A stretch of 16,368 nucleotides of DNA from Bacillota bacterium. GTDB lineage: Bacteria; Bacillota; Bacilli; Paenibacillales; Paenibacillaceae. Every line of letters starts with the position of its first letter. The first letter of the stretch is position 1. Under the pieces are notes generated by a model that was given only the letters and a program-made list of their open reading frames with translations, searched no databases and was not told the origin of the DNA. The translations under genes and the position numbers were made by a program. Shown here one piece after another: positions 6,949-13,946 of this stretch. The stretch spans positions 1 to 16,368 of the forward strand of contig JAEWJS010000042.1 of NCBI GenBank assembly GCA_023386495.1. The letters run 5' to 3'.

Positions 6949-7227
6949 GTGACGGAACAGTATAATGAACAGGAATTGATCGCTTACATCGCCGGGGAGA
7001 CGAACCTTGACGCAGCACGGATTGCGCTCGTGCTGAAGCACGAGCAGGCTTTCATTGACCAAGCGCAGGCGAATGCCAAGGGCGAGGTCGAAATCGACAG
7101 CGATGAACTGGTCGACTACATTTTGACCCGCAAGGACGTCGGCTTGAACGAGCTTCAAGTGGAGCAGGTACTGGACAGCGAGATGGATTATCTCACGGAA
7201 CGAGGGCTTGCCGGTTACGAAGACTAA
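6949..7227 (+). CDS. Small acidic protein with internal duplication (92 aa)
   Basis: I do not recognise a named family. The 92-aa product is strongly acidic and predicted helical, with no cysteine, signal peptide or membrane segment. It appears to be two copies of one motif: residues 9-36 (ELIAYI ... VLKHEQAFI) and 53-82 (ELVDYI ... VLDSEMDYL), joined by a hydrophilic linker. Each copy resembles a small three-helix unit of the kind seen in HTH-like modules, but no DNA-binding function is implied by the acidic composition. The start is GTG 6949, 8 nt after GGAG (6937-6940); a GTG at 6940 is the alternative, giving 95 aa. It is the last gene before the hairpin at 7232-7272, so it probably ends the operon that begins with the GltB-like gene. 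Confidence 0.75.
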   Translation: MTEQYNEQELIAYIAGETNLDAARIALVLKHEQAFIDQAQANAKGEVEIDSDELVDYILTRKDVGLNELQVEQVLDSEMDYLTERGLAGYED

Positions 7228-7231
7228 GCGA

Positions 7232-7272
7232 GCATGAAGAAAGAGCCGCGTTCTGCGGCTCTTTCTTCATGC
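7232..7272 (+). terminator. Hairpin terminator after the 92-aa acidic protein, possibly bidirectional
   Basis: GCATGAAGAAAGAGCCGC (7232-7249), loop GTTCT, and the exact complement at 7255-7272 make a perfect 18-bp stem. The working terminator is probably the inner AGAGCCGC/GCGGCTCT stem with TTCTTC as the U-rich tail. The matching A-rich left arm could allow termination in the other direction too. It ends 18 nt before the start of the next gene on the same strand. Confidence 0.8.
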
Positions 7273-7290
7273 ATAGAGGGGGACTGGGGC

Positions 7291-7875
7291 ATGCGTGCTA
7301 GCGGAATAGTCTGGATCGACATCCTTAACGTCGTTATTGTCTGTATGCTATTGCTCGCCCTTCTGTCGATCGTCTATCGCAGCTGGCGCAATGGGATATC
7401 GCCGATGCCGGCCTCTGCCCCTGTACGGAGGCAGACGGCAGAGCTGCTCCGCCAGCTGCGGGCAGGCGGTACGCTCGTCGAAGCCGGTTCCGGCTGGGGG
7501 ACGCTGCTGCTGCATCTTGCGCGGCATTGCCCCGGCTGGACGCGAATGATCGGCATCGAGAATTCGATCGTCCCTTACATGGTGTCGAGAGCGATGATCG
7601 GGTGGGGACGTCTGCTGACGCGTCCTCGCCAGTCGGCACGAATCGCCGTTCTGCGAACCGACCTCTATGCGCATGACTACACTGAGGCAGACGCGGTCGT
7701 CTGCTATCTCTACCCTGGCGCCATGGACAGGCTCGGTCCGATCTTGGCCGAGCAGCTGAAGCCGGGAAGCTATGTGCTGAGCATCTGCTTTGCGATTCCC
7801 GGCTGGAAGCCGGAACGCGTCGCGCTGTGCCGTGATCTGTATCGGACGCCGATCTACTGCTATCGGGTCGGCTAA
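7291..7875 (+). CDS. Membrane-anchored class I SAM-dependent methyltransferase, FAM173-like
   Basis: The 194-aa product has a membrane helix at residues about 7-29, a basic stretch, then a Rossmann methyltransferase domain. Motif I is VEAGSGWGT (63-71), with acidic E90 in the following strand (MIGIEN). The segment DAVVCYLYPGAMDRL (134-148), followed by ELKPG-like EQLKPGSYVLS and FAIPGW, resembles the FAM173/ATPSCKMT group of lysine methyltransferases, which also carry an N-terminal membrane helix. A protein target at the membrane is therefore plausible but unproven. ATG 7291 has AGAGGGGG (7275-7282) 8 nt upstream. An in-frame ATG at 7234 lies inside the preceding terminator hairpin and is rejected. 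The gene converges on pepT, with only 18 bp between the two stops. Confidence 0.8.
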   Translation: MRASGIVWIDILNVVIVCMLLLALLSIVYRSWRNGISPMPASAPVRRQTAELLRQLRAGGTLVEAGSGWGTLLLHLARHCPGWTRMIGIENSIVPYMVSRAMIGWGRLLTRPRQSARIAVLRTDLYAHDYTEADAVVCYLYPGAMDRLGPILAEQLKPGSYVLSICFAIPGWKPERVALCRDLYRTPIYCYRVG

Positions 7876-7893
7876 TGGATGCCGAAGCACAGC

Positions 7894-9129
7894 CTACCCT
7901 TTACGTTCGAATCCCTTCACAATCTCGATGACAGTCATTACGGATTGCAGCATCACGTCTGCTGACGCGTATTCATAGCGACCATGGAAATTCTCGCCGC
8001 CCGTGAACAGATTCGGCGTCGGCAATCCCATATAGGACAGCTGCGAACCGTCCGTCCCGCCGCGAATCGGCTTGATGACCGGCTCGATGCCGAGCGATTT
8101 CATCGCGTCATAGGCGATGTCGACGATTTCGCGTACCGGCTCGATTTTCTCGCGCATGTTGTAGTACTGATCTTTCATCTCCAACGCTATGCGATCTTCC
8201 CCGTACGCCTGCTTCAGCTCGTTGACGATCTCCTCGACGAGCGCTTTTCGCGCGAGAAATCGCTGCTTGTCAAAGTCCCGAATGATGTACTGCAGCTTCG
8301 CTTCCTCCACGTCGCCCTGTAGTAGGGTGAGGTGGTAGAAGCCCTCATAACCCTCCGTATGCTCCGGCGCTTCGCCCTGGGGCAGCTTGGCGTGCAATTC
8401 CATCGCGATCTTCGCCGCGTGAATCATCTTGCCCTTAGCAGTTCCCGGGTGGACGTTCTTGCCTCGAATCGCGATCTTCGCCATGGCGGCGTTGAAGCTC
8501 TCGTATTCCAGTTCGCCGAGCGGCCCGCCGTCCACCGTATAGGCGCATGAAGCGCCGAATGCCGCGACATCGAATCGATGGGGACCGCGGCCGATCTCTT
8601 CGTCCGGCGTGAACGCGACGCGGACCTTGCCGCGGCGGATGGACGGCTCGCGGATCAGCTGCGCCATCGCCGTCATGATAATCGCGATGCCGGCCTTGTT
8701 GTCGGCGCCGAGCAGCGTCGTCCCATCCGTCGTAATCAGCGTATGGCCTAGGTAGTTCGCCAGTTCCGGAAAATCCTGCGGCGACAGCACCACGCGAGGA
8801 TCAGCATTCATGACGATGTCTTGTCCGTCATATTGGCGGATGATCTGCGGCTTAACGCCGGCCCCAGTGAAGTCGGTCGCCGTGTCGAGATGGGCCAGGA
8901 AGCCGATCGCAGGTACATCCTCCTTATCGGTGTTCGGAGGAAGCGTGGCCATGACATAGCCGTTCTGATCCATCGTAACCTCGGTCATGCCGATCGCCTG
9001 CAGCTCGTCAACGAGCATGCGTCCGAGCGTCAATTGGCCCGGCGTGGAAGGGCAGCTCTCGCTGTCGGCATTGGATTGCGTGTCGACCTGGACGTACCGC
9101 GTGAAGCGCTGAAGCAATTCGTCTTTCAT
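7894..9129 (-). CDS. pepT: Peptidase T (tripeptide aminopeptidase)
   Basis: This cytoplasmic dizinc M20-family aminopeptidase removes the N-terminal residue from tripeptides. The 411-aa length equals the family norm. Metal and catalytic residues all fall in family context: H80 and D82 (GFLAHLDTATDFTG), D143 (GADNKAGIAI), E177/E178 (FTPDEEIGRG), D200 (YTVDGGPLG) and H382 (GGENFHGRYE). The dimerisation insert with NVHPGTAKGKM (225-235) is also present. The preferred ATG (9127-9129) gives the usual MKDELLQRFTRY start, with AAAGGAGAG (9144-9152) 14 nt upstream. A GTG at 9139-9141 is in frame and overlaps the gerC stop as GTGA, adding four residues, but it is only 2 nt from the ribosome site. With no gap after gerC, the gene is very likely cotranscribed with the germinant receptor genes. 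Confidence 0.95.
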   Translation of the reverse strand: MKDELLQRFTRYVQVDTQSNADSESCPSTPGQLTLGRMLVDELQAIGMTEVTMDQNGYVMATLPPNTDKEDVPAIGFLAHLDTATDFTGAGVKPQIIRQYDGQDIVMNADPRVVLSPQDFPELANYLGHTLITTDGTTLLGADNKAGIAIIMTAMAQLIREPSIRRGKVRVAFTPDEEIGRGPHRFDVAAFGASCAYTVDGGPLGELEYESFNAAMAKIAIRGKNVHPGTAKGKMIHAAKIAMELHAKLPQGEAPEHTEGYEGFYHLTLLQGDVEEAKLQYIIRDFDKQRFLARKALVEEIVNELKQAYGEDRIALEMKDQYYNMREKIEPVREIVDIAYDAMKSLGIEPVIKPIRGGTDGSQLSYMGLPTPNLFTGGENFHGRYEYASADVMLQSVMTVIEIVKGFERKG

Positions 9130-9137
9130 GATGCGTA

Positions 9138-10280
9138 TCACTTCTCTCCTTTGTATTTGCCGGAATGGATGATGTGAACGTTAACCTTCACGCTCGCCAA
9201 CGATTCCTTCGTGAGCGGGAACGGTCTGTTCGCCATGAGCCGATGAAAGGCTGCGGGATTGCGGCGATAGAGCGTCTGGCTGAGCCGATAGACGTCGATC
9301 TTCTTGCTGATGCCTCGCTCGTATGTCGCGCGCATCTCTTGGGCGATGTAAGCCTCTGCCATTCGTTCAAGCTCATCTTGACCGATGTCGCTCCATAAGC
9401 CGGATACGCTGCCCTTCATATCGATGCTAAGCGAGAAAGCGACGTCCTCCTCTCGAATGATCGGCTGAATGTTGAAGCGGTGTCCGAACAGATTCAAGTT
9501 CGCCTTCGGATTCGTATCATCCGGGATGTTAATGATGTCCATTCGGATTCGTTTGTTGATCCATCTGACGCCGATCAATGACTGCTCGGACATCCACCCG
9601 GCATACTCGCGCGCATTGAAGAAGTAAGCGCCGCTTATGCGGAACATGGGCTTGCTCTGCTTATCTTCCCGCCACGAACGCTTATCGATTGCCAACGATG
9701 GCAAGTACGCGGAATAGCCCGGTTCGTTCATGTCGGCGATGAACTTTAAGCCGCGGATCGGACTGACATACGGCCGTTGCTCATAATATTTGGTCGGTCT
9801 TGAGAGGAGCGACTCAAGCGGAGAGAAATTCAACAGGGATTTCACGGCGAAAATCTGGCCGAGCGGTTCGCGCGTACCGAACATCTGTATATTATACCGG
9901 ATCTCGCGAAAACGGTTAAGCACATCGGTAACTTCCGGCAGCTTATGCTCGGTAATGATGCTCTCCGAGACGACGATCGCGTTCAGATGTCCCCAGAACA
10001 TGCGCAGCTGCGAAGTGGCGGACAGGTCCGCTACGGCTTCCAGCACCGATGAGCCGCGGCCTAGTCCGATCCAAGCGGGAATGTTCTTGCCTGGCGAAGC
10101 GTTCTCGGTCTTCGCGATATTCGTGAAATTCTGGATCTGAGCATACACGGTATATTGCCCCTCCGCATAGTCGAAACCGAGTGCAGTGCCGTATGCCATC
10201 GTCTGCAGCTCCTTCGAATCCCAACATCCGCCTAGCAAGGGGAAGAGCATCAAGCAGATCAGAACCGCATGCTTCTTCAT
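9138..10280 (-). CDS. Spore germination lipoprotein, Ger(x)C family (C subunit of germinant receptor)
   Basis: The 380-aa product is the lipoprotein subunit of a GerA-type nutrient receptor, which sits on the outer face of the spore inner membrane. It has a signal peptide with lipobox LGGC (C19), followed by the hallmark WDSKELQTMAYGTALGFDY. Further Ger(x)C features are the SVLEAVADLSATSQLRMFWGHLNAIVVSE region and a C-terminal domain ending near KVNVHIIHSGKYKGEK. The ATG overlaps the gerA-like stop as ATGA and no strong ribosome site is visible, so translation is probably coupled. The stop overlaps a possible pepT start. Length and motifs are complete. Which nutrient the receptor senses cannot be told from sequence. 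Confidence 0.93.
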   Translation of the reverse strand: MKKHAVLICLMLFPLLGGCWDSKELQTMAYGTALGFDYAEGQYTVYAQIQNFTNIAKTENASPGKNIPAWIGLGRGSSVLEAVADLSATSQLRMFWGHLNAIVVSESIITEHKLPEVTDVLNRFREIRYNIQMFGTREPLGQIFAVKSLLNFSPLESLLSRPTKYYEQRPYVSPIRGLKFIADMNEPGYSAYLPSLAIDKRSWREDKQSKPMFRISGAYFFNAREYAGWMSEQSLIGVRWINKRIRMDIINIPDDTNPKANLNLFGHRFNIQPIIREEDVAFSLSIDMKGSVSGLWSDIGQDELERMAEAYIAQEMRATYERGISKKIDVYRLSQTLYRRNPAAFHRLMANRPFPLTKESLASVKVNVHIIHSGKYKGEK

Positions 10281-11758
10281 GGTTCATCATCGCGCTGTCG
10301 ATCGGCATCCGTCGTGTTCAATAGGGCAGGCCGCCATTTATTCTTCACGTACGGCAGCCTGAAAAAGGCGGGCAGCCAGTCCTTCTTGATGAACGGCGAG
10401 AGCGGAGCTAGATAAGGCTTGCCGAAGGAAGTGAGCTGCGAGAGATAGAACACGAGCAGCGCCGCGCCGAGAATCAAGCCGTACATGCCAAAGAAGCAGC
10501 ACAGCAAGAAGAGGGAGAGCCGCAAAATGCTGACGCTGACGCTCATGTTCTGGTTGATCAGCGTAGCGGCGGTCACGGCGGTGACAGCTCCTACGACGAC
10601 GGTAGAGGGCGAGATGAGACCGGCGCGAATCGCGGCGTCGCCGACGATCAGGCCGCCGACAACGGTGAGCGTAGATGAGATCGCGCTCGGCAGGCGGCTG
10701 CCTGCTTCGCGGAAAATTTCGAGCAGCATGAGCAGCAAGAACAGCTCGATCTGGGGAGAGAACGGCAGCCCGAGACGCGTAACCGCGATCGTCGCCAGAA
10801 TCCGAAATGGAATCTGATCTTGATGGAAGGCAACAAGCGAGACCCAGAAAGCCGGGAGGAAAATCGTGATGATCAAGCTGATATACCGCACCGTGCGGGC
10901 AAATGTCGTATAGAGGTATGGGAAGTGCAGATCTTCCGGCGACTTCAACAGGAGCGGAAAATTGGATGGTCCGATCAGCACCATCGGCATTCCGTCGACC
11001 AGGATAATGAAGCGTCCTTGGAGGAGCGCGCTTACCGTGAAATCGGGTCTGCCTGTAGCATCCATTAGCGGAACGATGGCATAACGATGATCGGATATCC
11101 ACTCTTCGATCTGTTGAATGCTGAAGATCCCGTCGACCTTCATCTTGCTCAGCCGCTGGCGCACCGTCTGGAGCAATTCAGGCGCCGCGACATCGTAGAC
11201 GTACATAAGCGCGACCTTCGTCGAAGTCCGGCTGCCGAGGACGAACATCTCGCAGTGCAGCGTGCTGCTGCGGATCCGCTTGCGGATCAGCGCGATGTTG
11301 GTCGTGATGTTCTCCACGAATCCGTCGCGCGGGCCCTTAATTGACAGCTCCGTGTTGGACTCATCGGGATTGCGCTGCGGAAGATCGCCGATATTGACCC
11401 AGAATAGGCCGCGTGCGTGGGGGAAGATGAGCAGCAGCTCGCCCTGGAAGATGCGGTTGGCAATCGTGTCGAGCTTGAGCTCGCCATCCTGAGCCCGGGT
11501 CGTAAGACTCGAGAGGAGGAAGCCGTCAATAATCGGGAAGGTTCCTGCCGATTTATAGGTTTCCGATAGCGCCACAAGAATGTTGTTGCCGATGATGCTG
11601 CTGTCGCTGGTGCCTTCGCTGAACACGAACAGCACGTCGGACCTCTCGTCATTGACGAAGCGATGGATGCGGATGGCAACATCTTGGGAATGCACGAATA
11701 ATTCCTTCAGGCTTGTGATCGACCAGACGTCCAGTGTATTCGATGCCTCTTGCTTCAA
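10277..11758 (-). CDS. Spore germination protein, GerA family (A subunit of germinant receptor)
   Basis: The 493-aa product has a soluble N-terminal region (about 1-285) and a C-terminal region with several membrane segments (about 290-450). Family signatures are GPRDGFVENITTNIALIRKRI (142-162), LQGRFIILVDGMPMVLIGP (246-264), LPFSPQIELFLLLMLLEIFREAGSRLP (331-357) and GDAAIRAGLISPS (373-385). It acts with the B and C subunits at the spore inner membrane to start germination when nutrients bind. Translation starts at a TTG (11756-11758) that overlaps the preceding gene's stop as TTGA, with GGAAAGGAG (11767-11775) 8 nt upstream. An ATG-only gene caller would shorten it wrongly. It is the middle gene of the receptor operon. 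Confidence 0.94.
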   Translation of the reverse strand: MKQEASNTLDVWSITSLKELFVHSQDVAIRIHRFVNDERSDVLFVFSEGTSDSSIIGNNILVALSETYKSAGTFPIIDGFLLSSLTTRAQDGELKLDTIANRIFQGELLLIFPHARGLFWVNIGDLPQRNPDESNTELSIKGPRDGFVENITTNIALIRKRIRSSTLHCEMFVLGSRTSTKVALMYVYDVAAPELLQTVRQRLSKMKVDGIFSIQQIEEWISDHRYAIVPLMDATGRPDFTVSALLQGRFIILVDGMPMVLIGPSNFPLLLKSPEDLHFPYLYTTFARTVRYISLIITIFLPAFWVSLVAFHQDQIPFRILATIAVTRLGLPFSPQIELFLLLMLLEIFREAGSRLPSAISSTLTVVGGLIVGDAAIRAGLISPSTVVVGAVTAVTAATLINQNMSVSVSILRLSLFLLCCFFGMYGLILGAALLVFYLSQLTSFGKPYLAPLSPFIKKDWLPAFFRLPYVKNKWRPALLNTTDADRQRDDEP

Positions 11759-12858
11759 GTCGTTCGCTCCTTTCCGGGCTTAAGAATGACCGCAGCGATC
11801 AGCCACACAACGGTCACGCAGAGTTCGACGATTAGAGCGCCAGGGATGAAATACTTGAGCTTGAACTGATACAGTTCCAATTGGTTCATCGGTATGAAGG
11901 TCAACGCGAAATAGCTAAGCGCGCAAGCGATAACGATCCATCGCCTGCGCTTGCTGTTCGCAGTGCCTCCGAGGAACTCGGAGAGCAGGTACATAGCGAG
12001 ACTGATCCGCACCGTTGAGCCAGAGAGCCATTGATGCACAGACAAGAAGTCGACATGCTCGATGAACGGACCGATCTGAACAAGCCGCCATTGCTCGAAC
12101 GGGGATTCGGATTGACGACTTGCCTCAGTCGGTCCGAATTCCGTAATGGCCCCGACGATCGGGCCAAGCATGATCTGGATCAATAACAGGACAAGCACGA
12201 GGAGATGCCACCATTTCACCTTATTCTTCAGGCGATGCTGCAGCAGCACGAGCAGCGTCACCTCGGATAGCCCTCCGACAGCATACACCAACCCATCGAA
12301 TACGGGGCTCCAGCCGTGCTCAAGTACAGGCATGAGCAGCTTATAATCTTTAAGTCTCGTGTTCGAGATGGCGACGAAATAGCCAAGCAGGAATACGATA
12401 GGCAGCAATACGCCGGATCCGATGGCGATCGCGCGGATTCCGTAGGCGGACGCGATGCAGCTTATGACCAACAGCAGCAAGATGAGCGCGGTTTTGGGCG
12501 TCTCCGGCAAATAGTTGGTTGCCGTCCAATTGCCGGTGTGAATAAGCTCGATGGCCCCAATCATATAGACGTGAACATAGACGGGAAAGAGAAGCAGCCG
12601 TGAAGCGAAAGGGCTCGTCCGCGAAGCGAGCCAGGATTGTAGATTGGCTTGCGCGGTCCGTCTCATGATGAAATAGACGGCACTGTACCAAGCTATGGCC
12701 GGCAAGATCGATACCAGCGGAACCAGCCACGCGTCTCGCCCCGACGATTCCAGAAGCATGGGATTGATGACAACATGGCTGATCAAGCCGTTCGAGAGTA
12801 AGAAGATCATGCTTAGTTGGAGGAAAGAGATTTTCCCGGCTCCTGAATCGCTGCTCAT
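11755..12858 (-). CDS. Spore germination permease, GerB family (B subunit of germinant receptor)
   Basis: This 367-aa integral membrane protein of the amino acid permease-like GerAB family has about ten hydrophobic helices. It begins with the family-typical GKISFLQLSMIFLLSNG and also contains IELIHTGNWTATNYLPETP and GLVYAVGGLSEVTLLVLLQHRLKNK. In the receptor this subunit is thought to hold the nutrient-binding site. ATG 12858 is chosen because AAGGAGATCA lies 5 nt upstream; an in-frame ATG at 12894 has no such site. It is the first gene of the minus-strand operon and overlaps the A-subunit gene by 4 nt. Upstream, TATAAT occurs on the minus strand at 12917-12922 but without a good -35 box, and I see no convincing sigma-G promoter, although forespore expression is expected for this family. 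Confidence 0.93.
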   Translation of the reverse strand: MSSDSGAGKISFLQLSMIFLLSNGLISHVVINPMLLESSGRDAWLVPLVSILPAIAWYSAVYFIMRRTAQANLQSWLASRTSPFASRLLLFPVYVHVYMIGAIELIHTGNWTATNYLPETPKTALILLLLVISCIASAYGIRAIAIGSGVLLPIVFLLGYFVAISNTRLKDYKLLMPVLEHGWSPVFDGLVYAVGGLSEVTLLVLLQHRLKNKVKWWHLLVLVLLLIQIMLGPIVGAITEFGPTEASRQSESPFEQWRLVQIGPFIEHVDFLSVHQWLSGSTVRISLAMYLLSEFLGGTANSKRRRWIVIACALSYFALTFIPMNQLELYQFKLKYFIPGALIVELCVTVVWLIAAVILKPGKERTT

Positions 12859-13019
12859 CGGTGATCTCCTTCCCTTGCAGTAGAAACTGTACATAATTTT
12901 TCCAATGGCAGTCTGGATTATACGAAATCCAAGCGATGGGGATTACCGGAGAGGCGTTCTGGCGCAGCGCACGGGCGAGAGGCTCTGGAGGATGGGGGGA
13001 TGTTTGCGCGAACCGCAGA

Positions 13020-13059
13020 GACCCGCTCACACCTGACGGCAATGTCATGATGGCGGGTC
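13020..13059. other. Inverted repeat between merR-trx and the germination operon
   Basis: GACCCGC (13020-13026) and GCGGGTC (13053-13059) are perfect inverted repeats, with a smaller TGAC/GTCA pair inside (13034-13037, 13044-13047). It lies just downstream of the thioredoxin stop on the minus strand. No T-run follows on either side, so a terminator role is only possible. The rest of the 227-bp gap (12859-13085) shows no gene. Confidence 0.35.
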
Positions 13060-13085
13060 AGAAGCGGTAAGCGAGAGGGCGAGGG

Positions 13086-13406
13086 CTACGAATGCTTGCG
13101 CAGCAGCTCTTCATAGACGGCTCGAGGCCGCAGCCCGACGAGCTTCTCAACCGGTTCGCCGTTCTTGTAGAGCAGGACGGTCGGCATGCTCATGACGCCT
13201 GCTCGTGAAGCGGCTTCGGGCAGCTCGTCGCAATTGACATTGACGATCGTCAGATTGTTGGCATGCGAATCATGCAGCTGCTCCAGGATGGGGAGCAGCG
13301 TCTTGCAGGGCGGACACCAAGGTGCGCCGTAATCGAGAAGCACCATGCTTCCCGATTGAATAGCTTGTTCCAGGGTACGTTCGTCATGCGCTTCAATCAT
13401 TGTCAT
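13086..13406 (-). CDS. Thioredoxin family protein with WCPPC active site
   Basis: The 106-aa single-domain thioredoxin has a redox pair C31 and C34 in APWCPPCKTLLP and a cis-proline at P75 (SMPTVLLY). The classical motif is WCGPC; Pro in the third position alters the redox potential in related proteins, so this is probably a specialised thiol-disulfide protein rather than the housekeeping TrxA. There is no signal peptide, so it is cytoplasmic. AGGAGGT (13414-13420) lies 7 nt before the ATG at 13404-13406; another in-frame ATG at 13410-13412 is only 1-2 nt from it and less likely. The start overlaps the merR C-terminus by 14 nt, so the two genes form one transcript and the ribosome site is embedded in merR codons. 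Regulation by the MerR protein is inferred. Confidence 0.9.
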   Translation of the reverse strand: MTMIEAHDERTLEQAIQSGSMVLLDYGAPWCPPCKTLLPILEQLHDSHANNLTIVNVNCDELPEAASRAGVMSMPTVLLYKNGEPVEKLVGLRPRAVYEELLRKHS

Positions 13407-13785
13407 CTTCATTACCTCCTAAGGCGCCTGCTAGGCGCCTTTCTTCTTGAATGGCTTGCATGCGGTCGACCAGATTCGCGCGAAGCTGCGTCAACTGCGT
13501 GATCTGCCGATCGATTTCCGCAAGCTTGCTTGCGTAGAGCGGCATAACCTCGGCGCAGAACGCTTCCTTATTGACCATGACGCATTGCAGGATGCCGGCG
13601 ATCTGTTCCGTCGTCAACCCGAGATGCAGGTATAGCTTCACGGTCTCGACTTGTTCGATCGCAAGCGGGCTGTAATCGCGGTAGCCGTTGGCCTGGCGGC
13701 TAGGCGCGATTAATCCTTGTGCCTCGTAGTAGCGCAACGACCGGATACTGACGCCGGTACGTGCGGATAGTTCACCGATTCTCAT
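13393..13785 (-). CDS. MerR family transcriptional regulator
   Basis: The 130-aa product has the MerR winged helix at residues 1-70 (MRIGELSARTGVSIRSLRYYEAQ..., NGYRDYS) and a long dimerisation helix at about 80-115 (ASKLAEIDRQITQLTQLRANLVDRMQ). It ends in a short acidic tail with no large ligand-binding domain. C68 and C77 lie between the DNA-binding domain and the dimer helix, where MerR proteins place metal or redox cysteines. The spacing differs from SoxR (CxxCxxxxxC), so the signal sensed is open. The start codon is preceded only by a weak GGGGGAAA. The gene has a MerR-type promoter upstream, overlaps the thioredoxin gene downstream, and is divergent from topB. Confidence 0.9.
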   Translation of the reverse strand: MRIGELSARTGVSIRSLRYYEAQGLIAPSRQANGYRDYSPLAIEQVETVKLYLHLGLTTEQIAGILQCVMVNKEAFCAEVMPLYASKLAEIDRQITQLTQLRANLVDRMQAIQEERRLAGALGGNEDDND

Positions 13786-13827
13786 GGCATTTCCCCCGGG
13801 TTCATGCTGGATATGCGGTACTTCCCT

Positions 13828-13859
13828 ATACTAAACCCTGACATCAATGGCAGAGTCAA
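13828..13859 (-). promoter_or_regulatory. MerR-type promoter and operator of the merR-thioredoxin operon
   Basis: On the minus strand TTGACT (13854-13859) and TAGTAT (13828-13833) are separated by 20 bp, longer than the 17-bp optimum, as in promoters that MerR proteins activate by DNA distortion. A 22-bp dyad (13835-13856, 16 of 22 positions symmetrical) fills the spacer, with half-sites ACTCTGCCAT and ATGTCAGGGT on the minus strand. This is the classic MerR operator position. Start codon 13785 lies 42 bp downstream. The pattern is directly visible; binding is inferred. Confidence 0.75.
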
Positions 13860-13885
13860 TCGTTATTTTTAGGAGCGCTCGTGCT

Positions 13886-13914
13886 TTGACAACTAAGCGT
13901 TCATCCTGAATAAT
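13886..13914 (+). promoter_or_regulatory. Sigma-A promoter of topB
   Basis: TTGACA (13886-13891), a 17-bp spacer and AATAAT (13909-13914) give a perfect -35 box and five of six bases of the -10 box. The topB start codon lies 32 bp further on. It does not overlap the divergent merR promoter, so topB is probably constitutive and independent of MerR. Confidence 0.75.
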
Positions 13915-13946
13915 GGACAGCATACTGGCTGTAAAGGATGTGTGGC

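Noticed and set aside
10338..11102. 254-aa minus-strand frame inside the GerA gene
   Set aside because: It is in the wrong frame of a clear GerA-family protein, Arg-rich, with no family match.
12859..12960. Sigma-G promoter for the germination operon
   Set aside because: I looked for TGAATA/CATACTA-like boxes on the minus strand and found none convincing; only an isolated TATAAT (12917-12922) is present.
12350..13048. 232-aa minus-strand frame overlapping the gerB start and upstream gap
   Set aside because: Most of it is an alternate frame of gerB. The upstream part lacks a ribosome site and conserved features.
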